Source: Enterococcus malodoratus ATCC 43197 (lineage in GTDB: Bacteria > Bacillota > Bacilli > Lactobacillales > Enterococcaceae). From it: a stretch of 64,000 nucleotides of DNA. Shown piece after piece: positions 45,661 through 52,617 of this stretch; the stretch's first letter is position 1, and each line of letters starts with the position of its first letter. The notes below the pieces were generated by a model. The model made no database searches and had not been told where the DNA came from. It saw only the letters and a program-made list of their open reading frames with translations. Position numbers and translations under genes: made by a program. The stretch covers positions 992,001-1,056,000 of the forward strand of contig NZ_KE136483.1 in NCBI RefSeq assembly GCF_000407185.1, given 5' to 3'.

Positions 45661-46440
45661 TTGGCAGATAATGTTGATGGATTTCAATTTGACAATGTGA
45701 AAGTTAGTGCTGCGAATGATGCAAAACTGTATCATTCACTAGCTCAGCGAAGAAATTATGTTATTAAAGGATATGAACAAGAATTAAGACTATCGAAAAG
45801 TGGTTTGAAGATTACAGTCGCCGCAGGTTGCGCGTTAGTGCAAGGGCGATTTATTTATTTAAAGGAAACTCAGACAATAACAGTTCCCGCAAATTCGAGT
45901 GGATACATCGTTTTACGAATTGATTTGACTCAAGAAGTGGTTCCGGACCTTGAAAATGATCCAGCAACAGATTTATATACTTGGACAAACAATCAGGTAA
46001 ACCTCGAGTGGGTATCCTCACTGGTAAATGGTGATCTTAATCAGGGTGATAAGGTCTACACATTTTCACTCTGCAGCTTTAGTTCGAATGGTTCAAATGT
46101 TAATTATGAATTGAATGAAGGAAATTACAAAGGGTATGTGATTGTTGATTGGACAAATAATACTGACCCTGCAATCAAAGGTGGACAAATAAGATTTATC
46201 CGGACTGGCGATTTTGTTTTGGTCCATTGCAGCTTACAAACTAAAGATGCTGGGTTAAAACCTAAGGAAAATATAATCAATAAATTACCAGAAACTCTTG
46301 CTATAGATTTTAGTTCACATATTTCGTTAACAGGGTCTGGGGAATTGCTTGTTGATGCTCAAACTCAGGCGGTGAGTACTGTATGGGGATTGAAAGGGAA
46401 TACTTATTATTTAGGGACAGGGATCTACTTAGCTAAATAG
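45661..46440 (+). CDS. Phage tail/receptor-binding-type protein
   Basis: A 259-residue protein. The N-terminal part (SLAQRRNYVIKGYEQEL, VAAGCALVQGRFIYL, YIVLRIDL) looks like the tail-fibre attachment domain found in Gram-positive phages. The last 100 residues (IRFIRTGDFVLVHCSLQ through LKGNTYYLGTGIYLAK) are similar to the end of the next protein. The TTG at 45661 is 8 nt after AGGAG; the GTG at 45652 overlaps that site. Confidence 0.7.
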   Translation: MADNVDGFQFDNVKVSAANDAKLYHSLAQRRNYVIKGYEQELRLSKSGLKITVAAGCALVQGRFIYLKETQTITVPANSSGYIVLRIDLTQEVVPDLENDPATDLYTWTNNQVNLEWVSSLVNGDLNQGDKVYTFSLCSFSSNGSNVNYELNEGNYKGYVIVDWTNNTDPAIKGGQIRFIRTGDFVLVHCSLQTKDAGLKPKENIINKLPETLAIDFSSHISLTGSGELLVDAQTQAVSTVWGLKGNTYYLGTGIYLAK

Positions 46441-46452
46441 GGAGGTGGAATA

Positions 46453-48303
46453 TTGAGTAATATAAAATTAGTATTGACTGAAAATAAGGCGAGTCCTTAT
46501 CGAAAACAAAGAGTGGTTGGGCGATTAGGGGATGGAGGATTAACGACTATTGATGTTGAATTACTTCAATCAGATGGAAAGACACCATACTCCATTTTTT
46601 CAAATCAAGATCTGATTTTTGTTGGAACAAACTCCAAAGGCGAATATACAGATGGTGTTCCTGAGATCATTGATGGTCAAAAAGGTATCATTCGTTATAC
46701 ATTCACTAAAGAAAATTTTAGTGTTCTAAAAGAGTTTAAAAGAGCTTATTTTCAATTAACTGATGCTGATGGTAGCAGAGTTACTTTCCAAGATTTCACA
46801 GTTGATGTACTGAAAAATGCCGATATAGATCAGGGTCAAGTGACATTGTATATAAGGCTTTTAGACCAATTGCTATCTGACTTCGAAAAAAGATTTGGAG
46901 ATCAATCTATTAATTTTGAAGAGAGATTTAAAGTATTTCTTCAAGCAAAAGAATCTCAGTATCAAAACATTTATCAAATGTACAATGACTTGGTTCTCAA
47001 ACTTGATAAACTTTCGAAAGACACGAAGACAATACAAGAAATACAAATGGAAATCCTAAAATCGATCGAAGAACACGATGTGTTCACTAAACAAGAAAGC
47101 TCCGCAAACGTGATCTATCAGTTAATTGGGAAAGAAGAAGCTGAGATTTTAATTACTGCTGATTTCAAAGAAAAGATTACAGGATCAGTCGTTGAAAATC
47201 CTAATATTATTCGCTTTTCGACAAATTCAACATTTATGGCTCCGTTAACAGGTAGCGAACCAGGTCAAGTTCACTATGATCAAGCAATGACAAAGGATGG
47301 TGTAACGCTAAATGTTGGGAACACAAACTCAGACTATATGTCACAAATTCAACCAAACTGGAATCTGGTTGAAATAGTCGATAGAACTATTCCAGAATTA
47401 TTTGAAACAGTTGGATTAACTGATGATAGCGAGAAAATAGAATTTATAAAAAATAGTGTTAGTTATATTAAAAATACAGTGGATGGTGTAGGAACAGGAC
47501 TCCGCAGAAATAGATTAACTTTCAAAACGTATGATTCAGCTGGTGTTTTAGAAACCGAGGAGTCGGTTAATGACACTGCGAAAATTCAGGAGTTAGTAAG
47601 AGAATATGCTGATAGAGCGACGATCAAAAACATGATAAGTGATCGTGGTTTTTTAAGTGCACTTCTTTTTACAGAAGCATCAGACGGAGTAGCAGTTTCG
47701 CAAGCTTCTCTAGATTACACCAAGCTCGAATTTAAAATTAAAGTTTCTGCAAATCTATTAATTAAGTTAATGATAGCTGCCAATCACATAGAAAATTTAG
47801 CAGCTCAAGAAGAGGCAGAAGCAGGCGAAGACAATACTAAAACGATGACTCCACTTCGAGTCTTTCAGGCAATCGCTAAATGGACGAAAGATAAGTTCGT
47901 ATCTATGACTGAAAATGAAACAGTATTGGGGATCAAGAATTTTGCGAACGGACTTCAGGTTAATGGGAGAAACGTGCTGTCCCAAAAAGGAGAAATTGTA
48001 TTTGATCATACTAGCCAAACAGATTCGTCTATTCAATCTGGAATAGTTAGATTTAAACGATACGGAGATTGGATTTTAGTCAATTTTAACTTCCAGTGTA
48101 GAAGTACGGATATTGCCTCTGGCGGGAACCTTATCGATTCTTTAGAAGCAGATATAGTTCCATCCGGATCTATTCAGGTAGATGTTACTTTTGATAAGGC
48201 ACTGACTATTGATGCTTCAGGTAAAGTAACAGCATTATGGGGGTTGGAAGCAAATAAATATTATGCTGGCTCTGCTATGTACTTTGCGAAGAATAAATTA
48301 TAG
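46453..48303 (+). CDS. BppU-family baseplate upper protein with receptor-binding C-terminus
   Basis: A 616-residue protein. Residues 1-130 (IKLVLTENKASPYRKQRVVGR, VPEIIDGQKGIIRYTFT, FQDFTVDVL) are a BppU N-terminal domain, followed by a helical/coiled region near 140-210 and a long fibre part with TMTPLRVFQAIAKW, as in tail fibres. The last 105 residues match the end of the previous protein (VRFKRYGDWILVNFNFQ, LWGLEANKYYAGSAMYFAK). The TTG start follows GGAGGTGG. Confidence 0.8.
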   Translation: MSNIKLVLTENKASPYRKQRVVGRLGDGGLTTIDVELLQSDGKTPYSIFSNQDLIFVGTNSKGEYTDGVPEIIDGQKGIIRYTFTKENFSVLKEFKRAYFQLTDADGSRVTFQDFTVDVLKNADIDQGQVTLYIRLLDQLLSDFEKRFGDQSINFEERFKVFLQAKESQYQNIYQMYNDLVLKLDKLSKDTKTIQEIQMEILKSIEEHDVFTKQESSANVIYQLIGKEEAEILITADFKEKITGSVVENPNIIRFSTNSTFMAPLTGSEPGQVHYDQAMTKDGVTLNVGNTNSDYMSQIQPNWNLVEIVDRTIPELFETVGLTDDSEKIEFIKNSVSYIKNTVDGVGTGLRRNRLTFKTYDSAGVLETEESVNDTAKIQELVREYADRATIKNMISDRGFLSALLFTEASDGVAVSQASLDYTKLEFKIKVSANLLIKLMIAANHIENLAAQEEAEAGEDNTKTMTPLRVFQAIAKWTKDKFVSMTENETVLGIKNFANGLQVNGRNVLSQKGEIVFDHTSQTDSSIQSGIVRFKRYGDWILVNFNFQCRSTDIASGGNLIDSLEADIVPSGSIQVDVTFDKALTIDASGKVTALWGLEANKYYAGSAMYFAKNKL

Positions 48304-48313
48304 GAGGAAAGAA

Positions 48314-48658
48314 ATGAAAACTATTTATAAGGTCCTATATCCAGTAGGTTACGAGGAACACGAGGTTGCAGATGATTTTCCAACTTCTATTCCGTTTGTG
48401 GAAGATGTGCCGATTCAAAATTTAGAAAATCCACAGTCACAATTCTTCAATTTTTCTAAGAATAGATGGCAAGAAGTAGTTACTCAGAATTATGCAGAGA
48501 AATTGGAACTGATTGAAACGCTCACTCAGGCAGTTCAGGAAGAGAATGAAGTTCTTAAAGTGAAGGCTGAAGAACAAGCAGCTCAAATGACGGACACTCA
48601 GTTAGCATTAGCTGAAGTATATGAAATGCTAGTTCCTTCAGACAAGGAGGTAAGATAG
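48314..48658 (+). CDS. Phage protein with C-terminal coiled coil
   Basis: A 114-residue protein. The N-terminal half (IYKVLYPVGYEEHEVADDFP, FFNFSKNRWQEVV) resembles proteins found between tail fibre and holin genes. The second half is heptad-rich (LIETLTQAVQEENEVLKVK). AGGAGG precedes the ATG at 48314. Function unknown, perhaps a tail accessory or chaperone. Confidence 0.7.
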   Translation: MKTIYKVLYPVGYEEHEVADDFPTSIPFVEDVPIQNLENPQSQFFNFSKNRWQEVVTQNYAEKLELIETLTQAVQEENEVLKVKAEEQAAQMTDTQLALAEVYEMLVPSDKEVR

Positions 48659-48772
48659 ATGGCAAATATTTACGTCAACTTGATTCAGAAAGGTCTGAAA
48701 ACTATTGAGGAAGTACCAAAGACAATTAGAAAAGAAGTACAAGCGATCTTGGATGCAGACATTGCGGATTAA
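48659..48772 (+). CDS. CD1375-like small phage protein
   Basis: A 37-residue protein (starts MANIYVNLIQKGLKTIEEVP) in the form of CD1375-family proteins that follow tail genes. The ATG directly abuts the previous stop (TAGATGG) and AAGGAGG lies upstream. It is a clear paralogue of the next gene. Confidence 0.65.
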   Translation: MANIYVNLIQKGLKTIEEVPKTIRKEVQAILDADIAD

Positions 48773-48809
48773 GATTGCTTTTTATTTGCTCAGAAAAGAG
48801 GTGAATACA

Positions 48810-48935
48810 ATGGCAGTGGTCTACGCGACGTTGATTATCAAAGGCAAAAAGACAATCGAACAAGTACCTGGTCTGATCCGCGAACAAGTGAGAGAAATCT
48901 TACTGGATATGGATTTACCAGAATTAGCAGAGTAG
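48810..48935 (+). CDS. CD1375-like small phage protein, second copy
   Basis: A 41-residue protein (starts MAVVYATLIIKGKKTIEQVP) that aligns with the preceding 37-residue protein throughout. AAAAGAGGTG precedes the ATG. Function unknown; the family is usually next to holin and lysin genes. Confidence 0.65.
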   Translation: MAVVYATLIIKGKKTIEQVPGLIREQVREILLDMDLPELAE

Positions 48936-48961
48936 CACACTTTCGAGTGTGCTTTTTATTT
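48934..48961 (+). terminator. Terminator between tail and lysis genes
   Basis: AGCACACT-TTCG-AGTGTGCT with a stable TTCG loop, followed by TTTTATTTT. Confidence 0.8.
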
Positions 48962-48983
48962 TGATTGGAAGGGGGAATTTATT

Positions 48984-49394
48984 TTGGAAAAATATTTAAA
49001 TGCAGCATCTATTGTAACAGGGGTGTTGGGCGGTGTAATGGTTAGTTGGCTTGGAGGGATGGATGCAATTTTGCACGCGTTGGTATATTTGGTAATTGTG
49101 GATTACTTAACTGGATTATTAAAAGCATGGAATTTGAAAGAAATCAGTAGCAGAATCGGATTTATTGGATTGATTCGAAAGGTATTGATCTTTGTAGTTA
49201 TTGCAGTAGCAGTGGAAGTAGAAAAGGTGATCGGTAGCTCGATTCCGCTTCGTGAGATCGTCATTATGTTTTATCTAGCTAACGAAGGCATTAGCTTCTT
49301 AGAAAACATTTCAGTGTTCATTAATTTTCCAGATCAAATTAAAGATGCTTTTTTGCAAATTAGAGGAACACATGATGAAAAGGAGGACCAATAA
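48984..49394 (+). CDS. Phage holin
   Basis: A 136-residue membrane protein of the phage_holin_4 (TcdE/Cph1-like) type: four hydrophobic segments with the motif VDYLTGLLKAW in the second loop and YLANEGISFLEN near residue 95. It would make the membrane pores that release the lysin. The TTG start follows AAGGGGG. Confidence 0.85.
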   Translation: MEKYLNAASIVTGVLGGVMVSWLGGMDAILHALVYLVIVDYLTGLLKAWNLKEISSRIGFIGLIRKVLIFVVIAVAVEVEKVIGSSIPLREIVIMFYLANEGISFLENISVFINFPDQIKDAFLQIRGTHDEKEDQ

Positions 49395-49395
49395 C

Positions 49396-49500
49396 ATGGA
49401 TATGAAAAAAGCAAAAGAAGCTTACGAAAAATCCGATGATAAAAAAGTCGGTTTGCAGCCTCAACCGAAAGAGATCGAAGAAAAGAAGGAGGAAAAATAA
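49396..49500 (+). CDS. Small charged protein between holin and lysin
   Basis: A 34-residue, Lys/Glu-rich, probably disordered peptide (starts MDMKKAKEAYEKSDDKK). AGGAGG precedes the ATG and its stop overlaps the lysin ATG (TAATG). Function unknown, perhaps a translational coupler. Confidence 0.55.
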   Translation: MDMKKAKEAYEKSDDKKVGLQPQPKEIEEKKEEK

Positions 49501-50513
49501 TGGCCATTAATATTGAAACGGGTTTAGCTGTTGTTCAGCGTTTCGTAAACAACTGCAGCTACAGCATGTATGGCTCGCGATATTATACGGACGGCACTTG
49601 TGATTGTTCGGGGTCTGTCTATCGTATTTTACGTGAATCAGGCGGTTTTGATTATGGATATATTCCGAGTACCGAAACGTTGCACGATTACCTTACGAAG
49701 TTAGGATATGAAAAAATCGCCGAGAACAGTGACTTTCCGATGCAACGCGGAGATATCATCATCTGGGGACAAAAAGGATACTCTGCCGGTGCCGGCGGTC
49801 ACACAGGGATTGCACTAGATAATCAAAATTGGATAGAATGCACAGGATGGAAGGATACAACAATTATTGCCAATCATGATCAACGATGGGTAATGGCTGG
49901 GTGTCCTTATTTTTATGCCTATCGGTTGAAGTCCACGCCTAAACCGAATCCAAGTCCAGCACCAGCACCTAAGCCTCAACCTTCTGGAAATAAGAATGGT
50001 ATTGCGATCGATAATGTCACCAAAGATCAGGCGGTAAAAATGGTTCAGCGTATTCAAACGAAATACGCCTGGACGTTGCTTCGTGACCAAGTGAAACGTG
50101 TGTTGCAGCCGAACAAAGTCTATACGCTGGTTATCACTTGCGATTCAAAATGGAAGTATGAGAATGCGGTCAATCGTTTGAAGCAAGAGCTTAAAACATA
50201 CTATCCAGGCTACATGCAGCAAAACATTGCGATCGTTGATGGAGACAAACCTATAATCAAGATCGAGGCACGGAATTTGAATGATGAGCAAAGCAAGAAG
50301 ATGGAAGGCCACGTGCGCAATTTCTTGAAGGATGTGCTATTAGACCAGCAGACGTATGCAGAAGCGAACTCTTATGGAACCTATGACGTTCGCGTTAAAG
50401 GGGAAGGATTCAACAATACAGATGCGCCTATTGTATTGAAGGAAATTCAAGAAATGGGCAAAGCGAAGGATGTTGGAATTAATCCTGCGCATATTAAAGG
50501 ATTTCAGTATTAG
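49500..50513 (+). CDS. Phage endolysin (Amidase_5/NlpC-P60-type)
   Basis: A 337-residue lysin. The catalytic domain (about 1-145) has Cys in DGTCDCSGSVYR, His in AGGHTGIAL and the WIECTGW motif of phage peptidoglycan amidohydrolases. A proline-rich linker (PKPNPSPAPAPKPQPS) near 150-165 leads to a C-terminal domain of about 170 residues that I do not recognise as LysM, SH3b or choline-binding and which probably binds the wall. GAAGGAGG precedes the ATG. Confidence 0.85.
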   Translation: MAINIETGLAVVQRFVNNCSYSMYGSRYYTDGTCDCSGSVYRILRESGGFDYGYIPSTETLHDYLTKLGYEKIAENSDFPMQRGDIIIWGQKGYSAGAGGHTGIALDNQNWIECTGWKDTTIIANHDQRWVMAGCPYFYAYRLKSTPKPNPSPAPAPKPQPSGNKNGIAIDNVTKDQAVKMVQRIQTKYAWTLLRDQVKRVLQPNKVYTLVITCDSKWKYENAVNRLKQELKTYYPGYMQQNIAIVDGDKPIIKIEARNLNDEQSKKMEGHVRNFLKDVLLDQQTYAEANSYGTYDVRVKGEGFNNTDAPIVLKEIQEMGKAKDVGINPAHIKGFQY

Positions 50514-50555
50514 AATGCGCTTGCAAGATATTAACAAAAGAGCTATTATGAATGT

Positions 50556-50586
50556 GTAAGTTTTGCCAGAACTTACTTCTTTTTCA
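50556..50586 (+). terminator. Terminator after the endolysin
   Basis: GTAAGTT-TTGCCAG-AACTTAC followed by TTCTTTTTC. Confidence 0.7.
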
Positions 50587-50608
50587 TAACTAAGTTTCAT
50601 CTTGATCG

Positions 50609-50648
50609 GCAACCAGTCGGCCCTCTCTGCTGAGCTGGTTGTTTTTTT
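50609..50648 (+). terminator. Second terminator after the endolysin
   Basis: CAACCAG pairs with CTGGTTG across a 20-nt loop and is followed by TTTTTTTG. Confidence 0.6.
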
Positions 50649-50742
50649 GTGGAACTTAGAAACATGAGTGTATCATTTGCAAAGAAATCGGTTTCTAGGT
50701 AACATCTACTCTATTGGGAAGTCACTCGCCCATAAAAAAAGG

Positions 50743-50796
50743 GAACGTCAGATACAGTTACTTGGGGAAGTGGACTGTGGGGAAGATCTGACGTTC
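50743..50796 (+). other. Nested hairpin, candidate structured RNA
   Basis: An 11-bp stem GAACGTCAGAT/ATCTGACGTTC encloses ACAGT/ACTGT and then ACTT-GGGG-AAGT. The heptamer GGGGAAG occurs twice (50764-50770 in the apical part and 50779-50785 in the 3' bulge). It lies between the lysis genes and the tRNA-like gene, in a stretch from 50514 to 51043 without convincing protein genes. Confidence 0.5.
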
Positions 50797-50843
50797 TATT
50801 TCTTTATTGTAACACGTTTAAAAAATAATAATACTCATTTAAA

Positions 50844-50915
50844 GTACCCTTAGTTCAATTGGTAGAATACTCCGGTTCATATCGGAAGATGCGGGTTCGA
50901 GTCCTGCGGGGTACA
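50844..50915 (+). tRNA. Degenerate tRNA with CAT anticodon
   Basis: Acceptor GTACCCT/GGGGTAC, D arm GTTC-AATTGGTA-GAAT and T arm GCGGG-TTCGAGT-CCTGC are good. The anticodon loop reads TTCATAT (CAT; Met or lysidine-type Ile). The anticodon stem TCCGG has only CGGAA opposite it in register; one base seems to be missing on its 3' side, and total length is 72 rather than 73. CCA is not encoded. It is either a decayed or an unusual phage tRNA. Confidence 0.6.
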
Positions 50916-51043
50916 TAAAAAGTACATCCTCTTTTAGAGAAGGGACGCTAAATATTAAAATTTGATACAGATGAGCTCATGATTCCTCACGAAATACGTG
51001 CTATAATTGGATTACTAAATAACCATCCAATTGAGGCGATTTT

Positions 51044-51213
51044 ATGGAAGATTTTACAGTAAAAGAGTTTATTGAAATGCTAAAAAATTAGATGAAAATA
51101 AAGAAATTGTTTTTTGGAGCTCTGGACATAGTATTCAAGTACACCCTGCAAAACTTGAAGAAATTGATATTGAGTATGACAAAATTAGAGATCGGTATGA
51201 TCTTTGTGTATAA
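51044..51213 (+). pseudogene. Small prophage gene with an internal frameshift
   Basis: MEDFTVKEFIEMLKN ends at TAG, but a -1 shift at A-AAA-AAT (51088-51096) gives a continuous reading KLDENKEIVFWSSGHSIQVH and on to DLCV, 55-56 residues in all. An extended -10 TGCTATAAT (from 50999) and GAGGCG precede the ATG. Either one A was lost from a run of seven, or the slippery run permits a low level of frameshifting. It overlaps the convergent gene's end by 29 bp. Confidence 0.55.
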
Positions 51214-52018
51214 AAAAAGTATCCTTCGTGTACTTTCTATTTTGTTTTAGAGCGTCGTTAAAGTTGGGAATGTCACTTTCAGCCACTTCATTGTTCCAAT
51301 GTGTGTTTAAGGGAATACCCGTTATCATATTATATATTCCATATTTTGGATGACCTAACCCGTAGATTGATCGATACTCTTCTTCTGAACTCGTAACACT
51401 TTGTGCCCATTGGTTCTGTTTCTGCGCCTCAAAGCGGGCTATTCGTGGCATAGGAAAAACTGCCCTTTCTGACTTGATGACATAGGTTAAATAAGTAAGG
51501 GAAATGAACTTATATATCCTTTCCCCTATTTTAAAAACTTCAGATGATGTTGGAATTTTTCCAGCGTGAAAGATACCATTCCGTAGAGTGACATCGTTTG
51601 TAGATAGATACTTAGCGCCGCTTTTAGGTACAATCTCATTAAAGTAGGAGTAATAAGCTAAGTTAAAAGCCCCGATGATTCTCTCAGAATAGGCGAGAGA
51701 ATGTGCGAATTTAACTGATTCTTCTATGGATTTATTTAATTCAAAATAGGAATGTACCGCTACGAATTCTTCTCTAAAAGACTCTAACGCCGAGTAAAAG
51801 CAAGTAAACGCTTCAAAGTAATAACTGTCATTGAAAGCAGACAAACCGTTTTCAAATAGTAAAGCGAACTTCGGGATTGACAGGTACATTTCTAATTTGT
51901 GCCCGTTTGTACATTTCATATCGAGTGTGACTGAACCAAATGCATCTCCAGATAAAAGTGAAATTTTATTTTCGCGCGAACATCGAGGGCAAAATGGCGT
52001 AGATAAATGTATTGACAT
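51185..52018 (-). CDS. Zinc-ribbon protein with HEPN-like Rx4H motif, candidate defence gene
   Basis: A 277-residue protein. Cys10-x2-Cys13 and Cys36-x3-His40 could form an N-terminal zinc ribbon. Helical text follows (YYFEAFTCFYSALESFREEF, about 66-86), and LRNGIFHAG places Arg146-x4-His151, the signature of HEPN ribonucleases such as those of ApeA-like abortive-infection proteins. It has its own promoter (TGCTATAAT, 52056-52048) and AGAAAGGAG. It lies at the right prophage edge, a common defence location. Function is inferred from motifs only. Confidence 0.6.
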   Translation of the reverse strand: MSIHLSTPFCPRCSRENKISLLSGDAFGSVTLDMKCTNGHKLEMYLSIPKFALLFENGLSAFNDSYYFEAFTCFYSALESFREEFVAVHSYFELNKSIEESVKFAHSLAYSERIIGAFNLAYYSYFNEIVPKSGAKYLSTNDVTLRNGIFHAGKIPTSSEVFKIGERIYKFISLTYLTYVIKSERAVFPMPRIARFEAQKQNQWAQSVTSSEEEYRSIYGLGHPKYGIYNMITGIPLNTHWNNEVAESDIPNFNDALKQNRKYTKDTFFIHKDHTDL

Positions 52019-52047
52019 TAATAGTTTCTCCTTTCTAAATCAAAACT

Positions 52048-52056
52048 ATTATAGCA
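52048..52056 (-). promoter_or_regulatory. Extended -10 promoter of the zinc-ribbon/HEPN-like gene
   Basis: TGCTATAAT on the minus strand, 30 nt upstream of the start codon and directly after the terminator of the preceding gene. Confidence 0.6.
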
Positions 52057-52090
52057 AAAAAAGACCCTAGCGAGAGCTAAGGTCTTTTTT
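52056..52090. terminator. Strong bidirectional terminator
   Basis: AAAAAAGACCCTAGC-GAGA-GCTAAGGTCTTTTTT, a 14-15 bp stem with one mismatch. It contains the stop codon of the 61-residue gene and separates it from the next transcription unit. Confidence 0.85.
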
Positions 52091-52252
52091 ACGTTGTTCA
52101 ATCAACCCCTCTAATTCCGCTAAATCGTCAAATGTAGCCTGTTTTTTGATGAATGAGCGGGACCGAGAGCGATCACTAAGATATTTAGCATGTTCTTTGT
52201 TCTTCTCAGCCCAGCGCTTATTAGCCTCCGTTTGCTTATTCGTTTCTCCCAT
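52067..52252 (-). CDS. Small charged prophage protein
   Basis: A 61-residue, helical, Lys/Arg/Glu-rich protein (starts MGETNKQTEANKRWAEKNKE). AAGGAG precedes the ATG at 52252 and overlaps the end of the small membrane gene upstream. Similar small proteins occur widely in Gram-positive phages; function unknown. Confidence 0.6.
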   Translation of the reverse strand: MGETNKQTEANKRWAEKNKEHAKYLSDRSRSRSFIKKQATFDDLAELEGLIEQRKKDLSSR

Positions 52253-52265
52253 AAATATCAACTCC

Positions 52266-52391
52266 TTACCTGAACCAAATTAACCACACTATCAATGCTA
52301 GAAAAATAATCCAAGCAATAGCAACTTTCCAATCAGGCTTAATTTTTTCTAAAGTGATGGTGAGATTTTTCCATTTCCATTCTTTTCTCAT
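52266..52391 (-). CDS. Single-span small membrane protein
   Basis: A 41-residue peptide: basic, Trp-rich start (MRKEWKWKNLTIT), then one transmembrane helix (VAIAWIIFLALIVWLIWF). No good ribosome binding site precedes the ATG, though a GC-rich hairpin (CTGGGGAG/CTCCCCAG) lies 20 nt upstream. It resembles small toxin or holin-like peptides. It lies downstream of the 32-residue reading frame on the same transcript. Confidence 0.5.
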   Translation of the reverse strand: MRKEWKWKNLTITLEKIKPDWKVAIAWIIFLALIVWLIWFR

Positions 52392-52404
52392 GGTATAATG
52401 AACA

Positions 52405-52508
52405 TAGAAGCTGGGGGAGTTAATCTCCCCAGCTAAACTTGATTGAGAACTTGATTATTAGAAGGTTGATTTCGATGCCAACTTCTAATTTTTGAGTTCT
52501 CTTTTTTC
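52405..52508 (+). ncRNA. Predicted antisense small RNA
   Basis: The extended -10 TGGTATAAT (52391-52399) would start a + strand transcript near 52405. It folds into CTGGGGGAG/CTCCCCAG and then a long terminator hairpin: GAGAACT with AGTTCTC, and ATTAGAAG-GTTG with CCAACTTCTAAT, ending in CTTTTTTC. The RNA is fully complementary to the transcript carrying the 32-residue frame and to the leader of the 41-residue gene. No known family is recognised. Confidence 0.5.
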
Positions 52509-52518
52509 TATGCTTCAC
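52420..52518 (-). CDS. 32-residue cationic/hydrophobic peptide, candidate type I toxin
   Basis: The GTG start lies 7 nt after AGAGAGG. The peptide is strongly basic at the N-terminus (MKHRKKRTQK) and then alternates charged and hydrophobic residues (EINLLIIKFSIKFSW). It lies 27 nt downstream of a near-consensus promoter. Its whole frame is covered by the predicted antisense RNA on the other strand, the layout of a type I toxin-antitoxin pair. No similarity to a known toxin is claimed. Confidence 0.45.
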   Translation of the reverse strand: MKHRKKRTQKLEVGIEINLLIIKFSIKFSWGD

Positions 52519-52544
52519 TTTTTCACCTCTCTTTCTATATTCAT

Positions 52545-52573
52545 ATTATACTATGCATAGTATTTTGAGTCAA
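52545..52573 (-). promoter_or_regulatory. Strong promoter with a perfect 16-bp palindromic operator
   Basis: Minus-strand TTGACT (52573-52568), 17-nt spacer, TATAAT (52550-52545). The palindrome ATACTATGCATAGTAT (52548-52563) fills the spacer and touches the -10, so a dimeric repressor bound here would block transcription. No repressor gene remains in the prophage. Confidence 0.7.
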
Positions 52574-52593
52574 CTATTTTAGTTAAAAAAATA

Positions 52594-52617
52594 CAAAAAA
52601 GCCCGAAAAATCAGGCT
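52594..52617 (-). terminator. Terminator of the SOS-type operon
   Basis: Minus-strand AGCCTGATTTTTCGGGCT followed by TTTTTTG. It overlaps the stop of the 84-residue gene. Confidence 0.65.

Noticed and set aside
50668-50853. Reading frame of 61 residues
   Set aside because: It spans the nested hairpin, has no ribosome binding site and shows no protein-like pattern.
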